Source of the DNA: a virus
DNA length: 41,283 bases
Strand: one strand, 5' to 3'
Virus record (IMG/VR): IMGVR_UViG_3300027573_000067
Span: 1 to 41,283 of that record
The position numbers were made by a program, and so were the translations under genes. The notes beneath the pieces were generated by a model. The model was not told where the DNA came from. It saw only the letters and a list, made by a program, of their open reading frames with translations, and ran no database searches. Within the stretch, counting starts at the first letter, position 1. Every line of letters begins with the position of its first letter. Shown here in pieces: positions 12,605 to 20,682 of this stretch.

Positions 12605-14016
12605 CAGAACGGGACTCCTTCCTTCAGGTGTTCGGGGGTGGCTGACTCAAGAAAAATGAGCGCCTCTTCGAGATCGAAGGCCGTAACCTGCGCCGGCTTC
12701 CCGCCGTCGTACACACACACGAGCCGCACCTCGGGTGCTGGGCGTCGCCAAGCGACGGTGAACACGGCGGGCGGGAAATCCACCCAAACCTCATTACCCT
12801 CCTTCTTGAACTCGAATCCTGCCTTGTCCACGATCGCGCGCAGCCGCTTCAGTTGGCCGATCGTCGGCGGCTGCGATTCCGTCTCGCTCTTGTAGGAGGC
12901 GACGGGCGGACTGGCTCCTTGCTTCCCAAGGACCTCGCCCGTCTTCGCGTCCACCACCTCGCCCTCGACCATGATGGTTCCGGGGGCGTGGGCTCGCTCC
13001 TTCTGTTCTTGCAGGTCCGGGTAGTCGGTGCTGTCGTCGGCCGGCTCAAGGTCTTGAGTGAAGAGCATGGCGGAGCGCGTGACGGCGATCGCCGCCGCCA
13101 CCACCGCGCGCTTCACGGCCATCTTTTGGATCGTGTTCACGAGATCGTAGGGCTCGGGGTTCCGCACCTGGCCGACCACCTGGCTCGTGATCTGGGGGTC
13201 CCGCTCGCCGAAGTTGCCGCCGCAACCGCCCGTCTTCGCCCAGCAGTACCAGAACTGCCCGGGCTTCGGGTTCTTCGACTTGCGGATGTTGGCCTTCCCG
13301 CAGGCCGGGCACTTGAGCTCGCCGCCTCGCCACAGGTACTTCTTCTCGCGTGAGTTACAGCTTCCATAGGCAACGCCGACCGGGTTTCCAGTGCGCTTCG
13401 ACACGGCCGTCGCCCGCACGCGGTAGTAGAAGAAGGGATAAGCGATCCATCCGCCGCCGGTGTCCTGCTCTCCCCACTCTTCGGTTTCCTTCTCGATCTG
13501 GACCTCGGCGAAGTAACCGTAGAGCTCGAGGAGCTTCTGCGCGCCGGGCTGGAGTAGCACGAGCCGATCGCCGGCGCCCGGGATCTTTCCGAAGTCCTCG
13601 TCTTCGACCATGACCTCGGCGACGAAGCGCCGGAGCTCCTGCAAGCGCGCCCGCGCCTCGTCGAAGCTCATCACGAGCTCGGCCTTCACGTCGGGCGCCC
13701 GGAGCGCGAGCGCGGTCAACGTGACGGGCTCGGGCGCGATCTCAAGAACGGGGCGAGGAGGATCTTCTTGGGGTGGATTGTTGGCCGTGGACGAATCATT
13801 CAAAAACCCATCGGGCGCGCTCGGCGCTTCCGCGGTTTGCCGTTTTACTGCCATGTCTAGCTCCTTCAGTTTCGAGAGTGCGACCCACTTGGCTGGCCTC
13901 TGCTTGCCGTGAAGCGGCCGAACGTGCGCCCTGCCCTCTCTGTCCACCCCGAGCACGCAACAGAGGCGCCAACCGTGGTCCGTGAAGACCCCCACGGTGG
14001 AGCCCGCCTGAATCAC
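12604..14016 (-). CDS. Conserved phage protein with internal zinc ribbon, probable ssDNA/recombination role
   Basis: A 470-residue protein. The first 54 residues form a small separate unit before MAVKRQT, an alternative start. Residues about 115-225 include FGKIPGAGDRLVLLQPGAQKLLELYG and a beta region ending GSCNSREKKYLWR. CPACG...YCW...GGCGGNF at about 235-270 is a zinc ribbon. NTIQKMAVKRAVVAAAIAVTRSAMLFTQDLE at about 290-320 completes a pattern seen in many phage hypothetical proteins. The neighbouring Gp157-like gene suggests single-strand annealing or recombination. The C-terminal 100 residues look like a separate DNA-interaction domain. Confidence 0.6.
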   Translation of the reverse strand: MIQAGSTVGVFTDHGWRLCCVLGVDREGRAHVRPLHGKQRPAKWVALSKLKELDMAVKRQTAEAPSAPDGFLNDSSTANNPPQEDPPRPVLEIAPEPVTLTALALRAPDVKAELVMSFDEARARLQELRRFVAEVMVEDEDFGKIPGAGDRLVLLQPGAQKLLELYGYFAEVQIEKETEEWGEQDTGGGWIAYPFFYYRVRATAVSKRTGNPVGVAYGSCNSREKKYLWRGGELKCPACGKANIRKSKNPKPGQFWYCWAKTGGCGGNFGERDPQITSQVVGQVRNPEPYDLVNTIQKMAVKRAVVAAAIAVTRSAMLFTQDLEPADDSTDYPDLQEQKERAHAPGTIMVEGEVVDAKTGEVLGKQGASPPVASYKSETESQPPTIGQLKRLRAIVDKAGFEFKKEGNEVWVDFPPAVFTVAWRRPAPEVRLVCVYDGGKPAQVTAFDLEEALIFLESATPEHLKEGVPF

Positions 14017-14339
14017 TGATCGAGGCTGACCGACTTCGCGCGCACCTCGGCCGTGCGCTTCCTGCGCGCCACCTTCTTGAGCTCCTCGGCCTTCCGCCGG
14101 GGATAGGACGGGTCGAGCTTATGGGGCTCGAGCTTCAGGATCGCCGCGTAGCGCTCCACCGTCTCCGGCTTCGGCGCCACCGATCGCATGGAGTTGGAGA
14201 TGGTCTGTCGGGTGACGCCGGCGAGCTCGGCGAGCGTCTCCTGGGTCCACCCCAGCGAGGCGAGCACCGTTTTCAGGCGCCGGCCGAAGTCCGTCACCGG
14301 ATGCACGTCGTAGAGATCGGAGATTCGAGGGTTTCCCAT
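14013..14339 (-). CDS. XRE-family repressor-like regulator, possibly leaderless
   Basis: A 108-residue DNA-binding protein. The helix-turn-helix spans residues about 20-55 (LKTVLASLGWTQETLAELAGVTRQTISNSMRS), followed by a dimer-type helix and a basic tail (KAEELKKVARRKRTAE). No protease-like C-terminal domain is present, so it is not a LexA-type SOS repressor. The promoter upstream would start transcription at or next to the ATG, and no Shine-Dalgarno sequence is visible, as with the lambda cI transcript from PRM. It heads the leftward operon ending at 9417. Confidence 0.75.
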   Translation of the reverse strand: MGNPRISDLYDVHPVTDFGRRLKTVLASLGWTQETLAELAGVTRQTISNSMRSVAPKPETVERYAAILKLEPHKLDPSYPRRKAEELKKVARRKRTAEVRAKSVSLDQ

Positions 14340-14346
14340 GGAGAGG

Positions 14347-14376
14347 AGCGTAACGCAATGGGCTTGCGTTTGTCAA
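14347..14376 (-). promoter_or_regulatory. Repressor promoter with overlapping operator dyad
   Basis: Minus-strand TTGACA (14376-14371) stands 18 bp from a weak -10, TACGCT (14352-14347). The spacer contains the perfect inverted repeat AACGCAA-N5-TTGCGTT (14352-14370). Occupation of the dyad would block RNA polymerase, so the gene very likely represses itself. The predicted +1 is at or within a base or two of the ATG at 14339. Confidence 0.6.
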
Positions 14377-14381
14377 ACCCC

Positions 14382-14422
14382 AAAGAAAAGGCGCCCCCCC
14401 GGGGCCGCGCCGGGAGGGCGCC
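14382..14422 (-). terminator. Intrinsic terminator of the late leftward unit
   Basis: Read on the minus strand, the GC-rich stem (arms 14422-14410 and 14402-14390, one mismatch) is followed by TTTTCTTT (14389-14382). It stands between the last lysis-region gene and the repressor promoter and would insulate one from the other. Confidence 0.75.
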
Positions 14423-14425
14423 AAA

Positions 14426-14460
14426 GGGGGCGGGCGGAAACGGCAAACTGCCTGCCCCCC
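14426..14460 (-). terminator. Second hairpin of the tandem terminator
   Basis: GGGGGCGGGC (14426-14435) pairs with GCCTGCCCCC (about 14450-14459) with one mismatch. The minus-strand transcript meets this stem first, before the T-tailed hairpin. Only a TTT follows it, so it is the weaker of the two. Confidence 0.5.
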
Positions 14461-14487
14461 AAGCTCCCTATCAGGTAAGGAGTTGAC

Positions 14488-14802
14488 TTAGCGTCGGGCC
14501 GAAGGCGGCGGAGGCCCCTCGGACGTGCCGGCCACGACAGCCGCCGCCAAAGCATCCGCACTGGTCGCGAGTTGCGCCTGGAGCTCGGCGATCTTGGCCG
14601 GATCGTTCGCTGCGATCGCGTCCTTGAGCGCCTGGGCGATACCTTGAATCAGGATGATCGCGGACTGCTCCACGTCAGCGTTCTTTTGGACCTGGATGGT
14701 CAGTTCAGCAAGAGTAGCCATTTGTAGAAACCCCCTTATCAGCAAGGCGTTGAGCTTCCTGTCGATGCGGCGAAGATACCACATCAGGTGGCGGTCGTCC
14801 AT
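14488..14802 (-). CDS. Helical hypothetical protein, 104 aa, with two possible starts
   Basis: The longer form starts at MDDRHLMWYLRRIDRKLNALL, with GGGGGG upstream. A shorter form starts at MATLAELTIQVQKNAD (14721), preceded by AAGGGGG. The short form alone matches a common phage small protein: an N-terminal helix, QSAIILIQGIAQALKDAI, then ELQAQLATSADALAAAVVAGT. Both starts are plausible, so two nested products from one frame are possible. It is the last gene before the late terminator. Confidence 0.6.
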   Translation of the reverse strand: MDDRHLMWYLRRIDRKLNALLIRGFLQMATLAELTIQVQKNADVEQSAIILIQGIAQALKDAIAANDPAKIAELQAQLATSADALAAAVVAGTSEGPPPPSARR

Positions 14803-14812
14803 TACTCCCCCC

Positions 14813-15328
14813 CTAGTCCTTGTCGCGTAGTTTGCCCCAGATCCAGCCCACGAGCCGCGACACGGCCTGCGAGATCAGGAGCACCATGATTCCGTTCATG
14901 CCCGCAGGCTCTTGCTCGGCCGGCGCCGGCGTTGCCACGGCGAGCGAATCCTGCGCCCACGCAATCGTGCTCGCGGTTGCCGCCCCGGCGATCAGGAGGA
15001 AAATCCCGAGCCGCTGTGCCGCACGAATCTCTGCCCCCTTGGTCGTGTAGAGCGGAACCTTATGCTGAAAGGCCGTGACCACATGGCCGGCGCCCGTGAC
15101 TGTCGCTCGCGTGCCCGTAAGGAGGAGGAAGAGAATCCATCCCTCGGTGATGCCCGGCTGGAGCGTGAGATCCGTGGTGATGATAACGTAGGCCGTGGCG
15201 ATCGTGGCAATGACCCCGGCCAATAATTCGCGCCAGAGCGTAGGAACCCACGTTTTCAGCACATTGATGACTGGCGGCAGCGCCGCTAGCATCCACATCG
15301 GGAAGAACAGCAGCTCGTCCATTTTCAA
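14813..15328 (-). CDS. Multi-pass membrane protein, holin candidate
   Basis: A 171-residue protein with hydrophobic segments at about 8-24, 38-52, 62-72, 106-125 and 143-160, and a basic C-terminal end (WGKLRDKD). It follows the endolysin and another membrane protein, as holins do. The length and number of segments are higher than for most small holins, so a spanin-like or membrane-accessory role is also possible. Confidence 0.55.
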   Translation of the reverse strand: MKMDELLFFPMWMLAALPPVINVLKTWVPTLWRELLAGVIATIATAYVIITTDLTLQPGITEGWILFLLLTGTRATVTGAGHVVTAFQHKVPLYTTKGAEIRAAQRLGIFLLIAGAATASTIAWAQDSLAVATPAPAEQEPAGMNGIMVLLISQAVSRLVGWIWGKLRDKD

Positions 15329-15333
15329 ACTCC

Positions 15334-15681
15334 TTATGGTTTTACGAAGTATTTAAGCAAGAGTGGCAGCGCCGCCGCCAAAGCGATCGCGGCCGCCGCC
15401 ACCCGCTCGAGCGACTTGATGCGCTCGTCGATCTTCTCGAGCTGGAGTCGAAGCGTGTCGCGTGGCACGAAATCAGCCTCCTTCTCGCGGGCCTTCTCAT
15501 GCGAGTTGTTGAGCTCCTTGAGATGCGCGGCGAGCTCTGACCACCGCTCCTTGTGGCGCTCGGTCTCCATCGCCGCCGCGAGCTTCACCGCTGCGTCCAT
15601 GGCATTGAATCGCAACTTGATGATCTCCTCGAGGTGCTCCCGCAGGCTCACCCAGCTCCACTGCTCGCTCCGTGCCGTCAC
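15334..15681 (-). CDS. Coiled-coil protein with C-terminal membrane anchor, lysis-cassette member
   Basis: A 115-residue protein. Charged helices (residues 10-90, including KERWSELAAHLKELNNSHEKAREKE) end in one hydrophobic segment (residues about 94-112, VAAAAIALAAALPLLLKYFV). The GTG start overlaps the endolysin stop (GTGA). Similar helix-plus-tail-anchor proteins lie beside holins in many phages; it may be a holin, an antiholin or an i-spanin-like protein. Confidence 0.5.
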   Translation of the reverse strand: MTARSEQWSWVSLREHLEEIIKLRFNAMDAAVKLAAAMETERHKERWSELAAHLKELNNSHEKAREKEADFVPRDTLRLQLEKIDERIKSLERVAAAAIALAAALPLLLKYFVKP

Positions 15682-15971
15682 GGATACACCCTCCCAATGT
15701 CCGTGTTCGTGGGCTGAAGGTGCAGGTGCCCCTTGTCCCGCTCGTCCACCACTCGAATGTCGATCATCTCCGCCGCCTCAGTGAAGGCGTGAACGTTATC
15801 GTCCCGCATGTCGTCGAGCACCACGTCCATTGCGTAGCCCGATTGGTGGCGACTGAGCTCGTGACCGCCCTTGAGCCGGTTGCGCTTCCTGGTCCTGAGC
15901 CCCGAGGTCCAGGATCCATTGAACTTGATGCACAGGTTGAACACCCGGCTCCAGAACTGCTCGAGCGTCAA
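15678..15971 (-). CDS. Compact M15-type peptidoglycan endopeptidase (endolysin)
   Basis: A zinc peptidase that would cut peptide bonds in the cell wall at lysis. The metal-binding set is visible: H42 and D49 in SRHQSGYAMD, the standard HxxxxxxD, and HLH at 82-84 (GHLHLQ). At 97 residues it is a minimal, single-domain version with no wall-binding module, as in T5-like and Ply118-like catalytic domains. The TTG start follows the 1569-residue gene by one base, with GGAG upstream. It is the first of four late genes after the virion block. Confidence 0.72.
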   Translation of the reverse strand: MTLEQFWSRVFNLCIKFNGSWTSGLRTRKRNRLKGGHELSRHQSGYAMDVVLDDMRDDNVHAFTEAAEMIDIRVVDERDKGHLHLQPTNTDIGRVYP

Positions 15972-15972
15972 C

Positions 15973-18900
15973 CTAGAACTCCGCCGGCGGGATCGCTAGC
16001 GGCAGCGCCCGCACATAGGTCGGTACGCGTGCCTCTTCCTGCCGGATCCGCTCGGACAGGTGGCGCATCGTCGCCTGGTCGCCCGCCCGCTGGGCGCGCT
16101 TGCGAGCGATCTTCAGCTCCCGGATGAGCCGCTCCTGCTGGTTCCTGGCAATCTCCTGCTCTCGAAGCAAGTCCACCCGGTAGAGCTTCCCGATGCCCAC
16201 GCGGCTCGCCAGTACCCGGCTCCACACGTTCGGCTCGAGGTAGTGGTCCTGCCGGAAGTTGTCGCCGGGGCCGAGGATGTTGTCCACGGCGGCGAGAACT
16301 GCGACCGAGCGCAGGATTTCGATGTCGCGCCGGCGCATGTCCATCCGCAAGAAGCGCCCGTACTGGCCCCCGATCGTCTCGATCGGCCGGCGGAAATAGA
16401 AGGAATAGTTGGCCTTCCGCTCGATCGGCACGCGCAGCCAGGGGGCGAGCATCGACATCGCCGAGTGGAGCGGATCGCCGAAGAGAACTTGAAGGTCCGC
16501 CGGTGGGAGCCAGTTTCGGAGGATGAAGTAACGGAACTCCCCCCGCTTGTCGGGAGTCTCGAAGAGCCTGACCGGGAGCCCTTCGTGCATCCACTGCGGG
16601 AGCACCTCGACTGCGGGGTCGCTCGAGGCTTGAATGAGCCGGTTGATGCGCTCGATCGAGGCGAAGTGCGTCGGGTGCTGGAGGAGCATCTTCACCTGGA
16701 AGGGGATGTTGTTCCGGGTCCAATTCCAGAAGGGCGCGATATAGGAGCGGGTGAAGCGGTCGAATGGAACGGCGCTCGTCGAGTCGAAGAGCGTCTCCCG
16801 GACCATGCGGGAGGCGAGCTCCGGGGTGTCCCCGAGCATCCGGCGTTCGATGTAGAGGGCGAGCCGGGCGTTGTTCTCGACCTTCTCCGCGACCGACATC
16901 GCCGCTTGAATGAATCCCGATGGCCCGTACTTGTCGAGAGCCGCCCGCCAGCCCGTCTTCGAGCCGAAGCCCTTGCGGATCTGGTCGTCGAGGGCGGACG
17001 CGGGGCCCGCGATCCCGGTCCAGAATCCTGCCCCCACAACGCCGTGCTGCATCGCCTCGTTGCGGATCATGTTGGCGGTCATGGGCGCGCCCGCAATCGA
17101 CTGGAGCGCGAAGTCCTTGCCCGTCTGCACGAGATAGGCTTGCTCGTAGCGCAGCGGATCCGTGAGGCCGCGGAAGAGGTTGTTGAGGACGTTCCCGACC
17201 GCGTTTCGGATGTGGTAGCCCGCGAACGGGAAGAGAGTCCAGCGCACCCAGACGTTTCGGACCCCGAGAATCAGGTCTCGGATCGCCGAGAGCCCTTCGG
17301 GGCGCTGATAGAGCGCGTTCGCCCGATTGAGGAAGTCGGCGATCTCCTTCGGCATGACGATCGCCGGCACGCTCGTCGTGACGCCGATCATCGTTCGAAT
17401 GTCGCCCGGCTTGATCTCGATGAGGACCTTCCCGTCCTTCGGGACCCCGCCGTGCTGGATGAAGTCGCGGGATTCCTTCGAGATGCGCGAGTAGGGAATC
17501 GTCTTCGTGGGAAAGAACGACATCCGCCCGCGAGGGAAGTAGAGCCCCATCCGGGGGTCGAGCTGCGCGACGTTCACTCTCCGCGCGTCCACCGTGTAGG
17601 CGGCGCCGTCCTCCAGGAGCCGATTGAGGGTGCGGTTCACGAAGTCGTGGGTGGCGATGAAGCGGTTGGCTTCCTTCGCGTAGAGCGCCGAGGCCGAGAG
17701 CACGTCCGTGAGGAAGAACTCGCGATTCAGGCGGTCGTTGATCTCGTGGATACCTTCCTGGATCGTCCGGTGGCGCCCAAACCCCGGCTTCCGAATCTCG
17801 ATCGGCGTGTTCTTCGCGATCCGCGTGAACGCGGCGATCTTCTTCAGGCGGTCGATCGAATCGTAGCGCGCATGATGGATGTAGCCGGGGATGATGCCCT
17901 GGATACCGCCGCGCGGGATCAGTTGGCGGGCGTACTCGGCATAGAAGGCTTCCATTGCGACCGCGGCGCGCCGGATGTCGTCGGGCAGGTTCGAGAAGCG
18001 CGGCAGGACCTCCTGCCAGACCTTCATCTCCTCGATCTCGGCCGCTGCTTTCGGGAGCACTTCTTTCGTGAACCCTGAAGGGCCGATCGTCTTCGTCTCG
18101 ATCGCCCGATGCTCGGGGATCTCGACCGCCGCGCCCCTGGCGAGCTCGCGAGTCTGCCGGCGGCGCGCTTGCTCGGCGAGCTTGCCGCGGAGCGATCCCT
18201 TTCGCACGTCTTCCTTGAGCCCGAGCTTCACCAGGAGCCGGTCGGCGCGTTCGAGCCGCATCCACGAGGGATCCATCTCGTTCACGAGCTGATTCTTGGC
18301 CTCGAGCCACGGCGATTCCTTGGTCCAGAGGCGCGCGCGCTCGGTGAAGTCGCGAACGAAATACGCCATCATTTCCGTGGCGCTCGAAAGCCCGTCCGGC
18401 TCGATCTCGAGGCGCTCGGCGAGCTCCCCCAGAATCCGCTGGCGGAGCGCTCCAATGTCCTCGCCCGCGCGCCCGGTTCGGATCTGGTCTTCGGGCCCGA
18501 GCTGTCGCAGGATCGACTCCGCCGGCCGCCCCGCCTTCCCGGCGTACTCGAGATAGGCGGTGTCGAGTCGCTTCCATTCGTCGCCCATCAAGTCGGGGAT
18601 CTTCCCGTACTCCCGGACCGTCTGCATGAACTGCTCGAGCGCGTCGAACTCTTCCTTCCGCTCCTGCTTGACGATCCGCTCCCTGACCTTCACCGAGTCG
18701 TCGAAGCGCGCGGCGTCGCGGGCGCGCGCGGACATGAGCTTCTGGTAGCGGTTCTGGCGGCGCGCCATGCGCTTCGCCTGCTCGATCATCTGGTCGTCGA
18801 GGAAGGCAATCTGGCCCGCAACCTGGCGCTCCATCCCCGTCGTCATGGGGCCGAGGATCTCGTTGTAGACCTCCTGGAGCGTGGGCGCGTGAAGGACGTT

Positions 18901-20682
18901 CACGGTCTCCGAGGCGCCGGTCGCGGCGTTCCGGCGGATGAGCGACGCGCGCCACGGGCGATGGCGGGCCGGAGCGTCCCCGAGTGCGCGCTGGCGGGCA
19001 CCCGTAAGTCCGTCGAGGATCTTTGCCGCTTCGGCGCGCTCGGCCGTCGTCATTTTCGGGATGCGGGCGACGATCTCCCGGATCTGGGCGTCGATTGCTT
19101 CGGCGCGCCCCGAGAAGTCCAGGTCGATCAGGACCCGGTTGACACCTTCGCCGCTGAAGTGAGTCGGGACGAACGCATCGGCCTGCCCGGGCCGCGGAAA
19201 GAACTCGAGCGCGAGGAAGGAGGCGTCTTCTTGGAGCGACTCGAGATTGCGGGCGAAGAGTCCGCGCCCGGTCTCGCCGGCGCCGTACTCGAACGAGAGC
19301 GGAAACTTCGGAGTGTGGACCGCTTCCTGCCCGAGCACCTCGACCCGCGCGAGCCGCTGATTCGGTTGGAGCCCGAGCCGCTCGCGGAGCATCTGGAGCT
19401 CGAGCGCGTCGGCCTGGAGGACGGTCTTGCCGGTCGCCTCGTCGATTGCGTTCTCGGCGAAGCGGAGCGTCCCCAAGACGCGGCTCTCGATCGGCACGGA
19501 GCGGGTGATGAGCTCGAATCGCTCCTGGGTGATCGGTTCGACGGACTCGACCGCTTCGGTCATGGTCCGCATCCGATCCTTCCACCCGCCTTCGCCGACC
19601 TTCAGCTCCTTCGCGACTTGCTCCAGCCGGCGCGCGGCCCGGAAGCCCCGAACGTTCTCATCGGCCGACGCGCGCGCGAAGTTGTCGATCGTCCACGCGG
19701 GGATCCCGAAGTTGGAGAAGTACCCGAGCACCCTGTTCACCTGGGGGGCACGGTGGGTGATCAGGTTTCGGAGCGCGGTCGCGGCCTCGAACACCGGCCG
19801 GCCGCCGCCGATGCCCGGAATCTTGGCGATCAGTTGGCCCCGGAGCGGCGTGAAGGGAATCACCGGAGCCGTGACCTGGAGGAGCGCCCGGTGGCCGGCG
19901 CGGGATTGGAGTGCGACCGCATCGGCTAGCTCCGCGGGGATCTCTCCCGTGCGGGCGAAGTGCGCCTCGAGCTCGCGGGCGAGTTTCGAGCCCTCCTCGA
20001 TCACCGAGCCCTGCGGATAGACGAGCTTCCCGGCCTTGCCGACCTGGGGAAACGGCTTCTTCGCGATCGTGGCCGCCCGGCGGAGCTCGGCCAGGCGCCC
20101 GCTCTTCGTGAGGAGTCCGACCCCGACCCACGAGAGCGGATCGAGAACCATCCCCAAGGCGAAGCCCGTGACGCCGGCGGGCGTCAGGACGCCGCGGGCG
20201 ATGTGCTCTACGAAGTCCGGGACCGGGCGGAAGTTCGGGATGGTGAAGAAGGGCTCGGTCGAGAGCCCGAAGTCCTCGGCGGCGATGTCGAGGTAGCTGA
20301 TCTTCGACTTCCCGAGCAATCCCTGGGTGGCCGCCTCGGCCGCCTCTTCGGGGGTCTCGCGGAGGAGCGTTCGGAAGGCGGAGGCGGAGGCGTATTCCGA
20401 GCGGGCGATGAAGTCCAGGCCCTTCTCGAGTCCGGCGACCAGGTTCCGGCGGACCCCGCGACCCAAGGGCGACTCGGTGGGTCGAACCGCCTGGGGTGGC
20501 GACCCGAATCCTGTCCGCCGGCGGAGGATTGCCTCCTGGAGCGGGCTCGGCGGCTGTCCGGTTGCGGGCGGTCCGGCCGGCCGGCCCCCACGGATGCCCT
20601 CCTGGCGCCGCCGGATGGCCTCCTGGAGAGGGGAAAGCTCCTCCTCCGGGTCCTGAGTCGCGGTTGCGGCCTTCGGTGGCAC
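15973..20682 (-). CDS. Very large internal virion / DNA ejection protein, 1569 aa
   Basis: The largest gene here. The N terminus has two short repeats (SPLQEAIRRRQEG and SPLQEAILRRRTG). Residues about 150-190 include a hydrophobic stretch (AGVTGFALGMVLDPLSWVGVGLL). A long charged helical region fills the middle. The last 450 residues (WVRWTLFPFAGYHIRNAVGNVLNNLFRG, FWNWTRNNIPFQVKMLL) have the pattern of the large polyvalent protein-associated domains found in giant phage ejection proteins. It probably sits in the capsid and enters the cell with the DNA. Its position between other internal proteins and lysis genes fits. Confidence 0.65.
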   Translation of the reverse strand: MPPKAATATQDPEEELSPLQEAIRRRQEGIRGGRPAGPPATGQPPSPLQEAILRRRTGFGSPPQAVRPTESPLGRGVRRNLVAGLEKGLDFIARSEYASASAFRTLLRETPEEAAEAATQGLLGKSKISYLDIAAEDFGLSTEPFFTIPNFRPVPDFVEHIARGVLTPAGVTGFALGMVLDPLSWVGVGLLTKSGRLAELRRAATIAKKPFPQVGKAGKLVYPQGSVIEEGSKLARELEAHFARTGEIPAELADAVALQSRAGHRALLQVTAPVIPFTPLRGQLIAKIPGIGGGRPVFEAATALRNLITHRAPQVNRVLGYFSNFGIPAWTIDNFARASADENVRGFRAARRLEQVAKELKVGEGGWKDRMRTMTEAVESVEPITQERFELITRSVPIESRVLGTLRFAENAIDEATGKTVLQADALELQMLRERLGLQPNQRLARVEVLGQEAVHTPKFPLSFEYGAGETGRGLFARNLESLQEDASFLALEFFPRPGQADAFVPTHFSGEGVNRVLIDLDFSGRAEAIDAQIREIVARIPKMTTAERAEAAKILDGLTGARQRALGDAPARHRPWRASLIRRNAATGASETVNVLHAPTLQEVYNEILGPMTTGMERQVAGQIAFLDDQMIEQAKRMARRQNRYQKLMSARARDAARFDDSVKVRERIVKQERKEEFDALEQFMQTVREYGKIPDLMGDEWKRLDTAYLEYAGKAGRPAESILRQLGPEDQIRTGRAGEDIGALRQRILGELAERLEIEPDGLSSATEMMAYFVRDFTERARLWTKESPWLEAKNQLVNEMDPSWMRLERADRLLVKLGLKEDVRKGSLRGKLAEQARRRQTRELARGAAVEIPEHRAIETKTIGPSGFTKEVLPKAAAEIEEMKVWQEVLPRFSNLPDDIRRAAVAMEAFYAEYARQLIPRGGIQGIIPGYIHHARYDSIDRLKKIAAFTRIAKNTPIEIRKPGFGRHRTIQEGIHEINDRLNREFFLTDVLSASALYAKEANRFIATHDFVNRTLNRLLEDGAAYTVDARRVNVAQLDPRMGLYFPRGRMSFFPTKTIPYSRISKESRDFIQHGGVPKDGKVLIEIKPGDIRTMIGVTTSVPAIVMPKEIADFLNRANALYQRPEGLSAIRDLILGVRNVWVRWTLFPFAGYHIRNAVGNVLNNLFRGLTDPLRYEQAYLVQTGKDFALQSIAGAPMTANMIRNEAMQHGVVGAGFWTGIAGPASALDDQIRKGFGSKTGWRAALDKYGPSGFIQAAMSVAEKVENNARLALYIERRMLGDTPELASRMVRETLFDSTSAVPFDRFTRSYIAPFWNWTRNNIPFQVKMLLQHPTHFASIERINRLIQASSDPAVEVLPQWMHEGLPVRLFETPDKRGEFRYFILRNWLPPADLQVLFGDPLHSAMSMLAPWLRVPIERKANYSFYFRRPIETIGGQYGRFLRMDMRRRDIEILRSVAVLAAVDNILGPGDNFRQDHYLEPNVWSRVLASRVGIGKLYRVDLLREQEIARNQQERLIRELKIARKRAQRAGDQATMRHLSERIRQEEARVPTYVRALPLAIPPAEF

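Noticed and set aside
15968-19929. Long open frames overlapping the 1569-residue gene (15968-19585 minus; 16060-18078 and 18109-19929 plus)
   Set aside because: They are shadows of the real gene in GC-rich DNA: arginine/glycine/proline-rich, no ribosome binding sites, no recognisable motifs.
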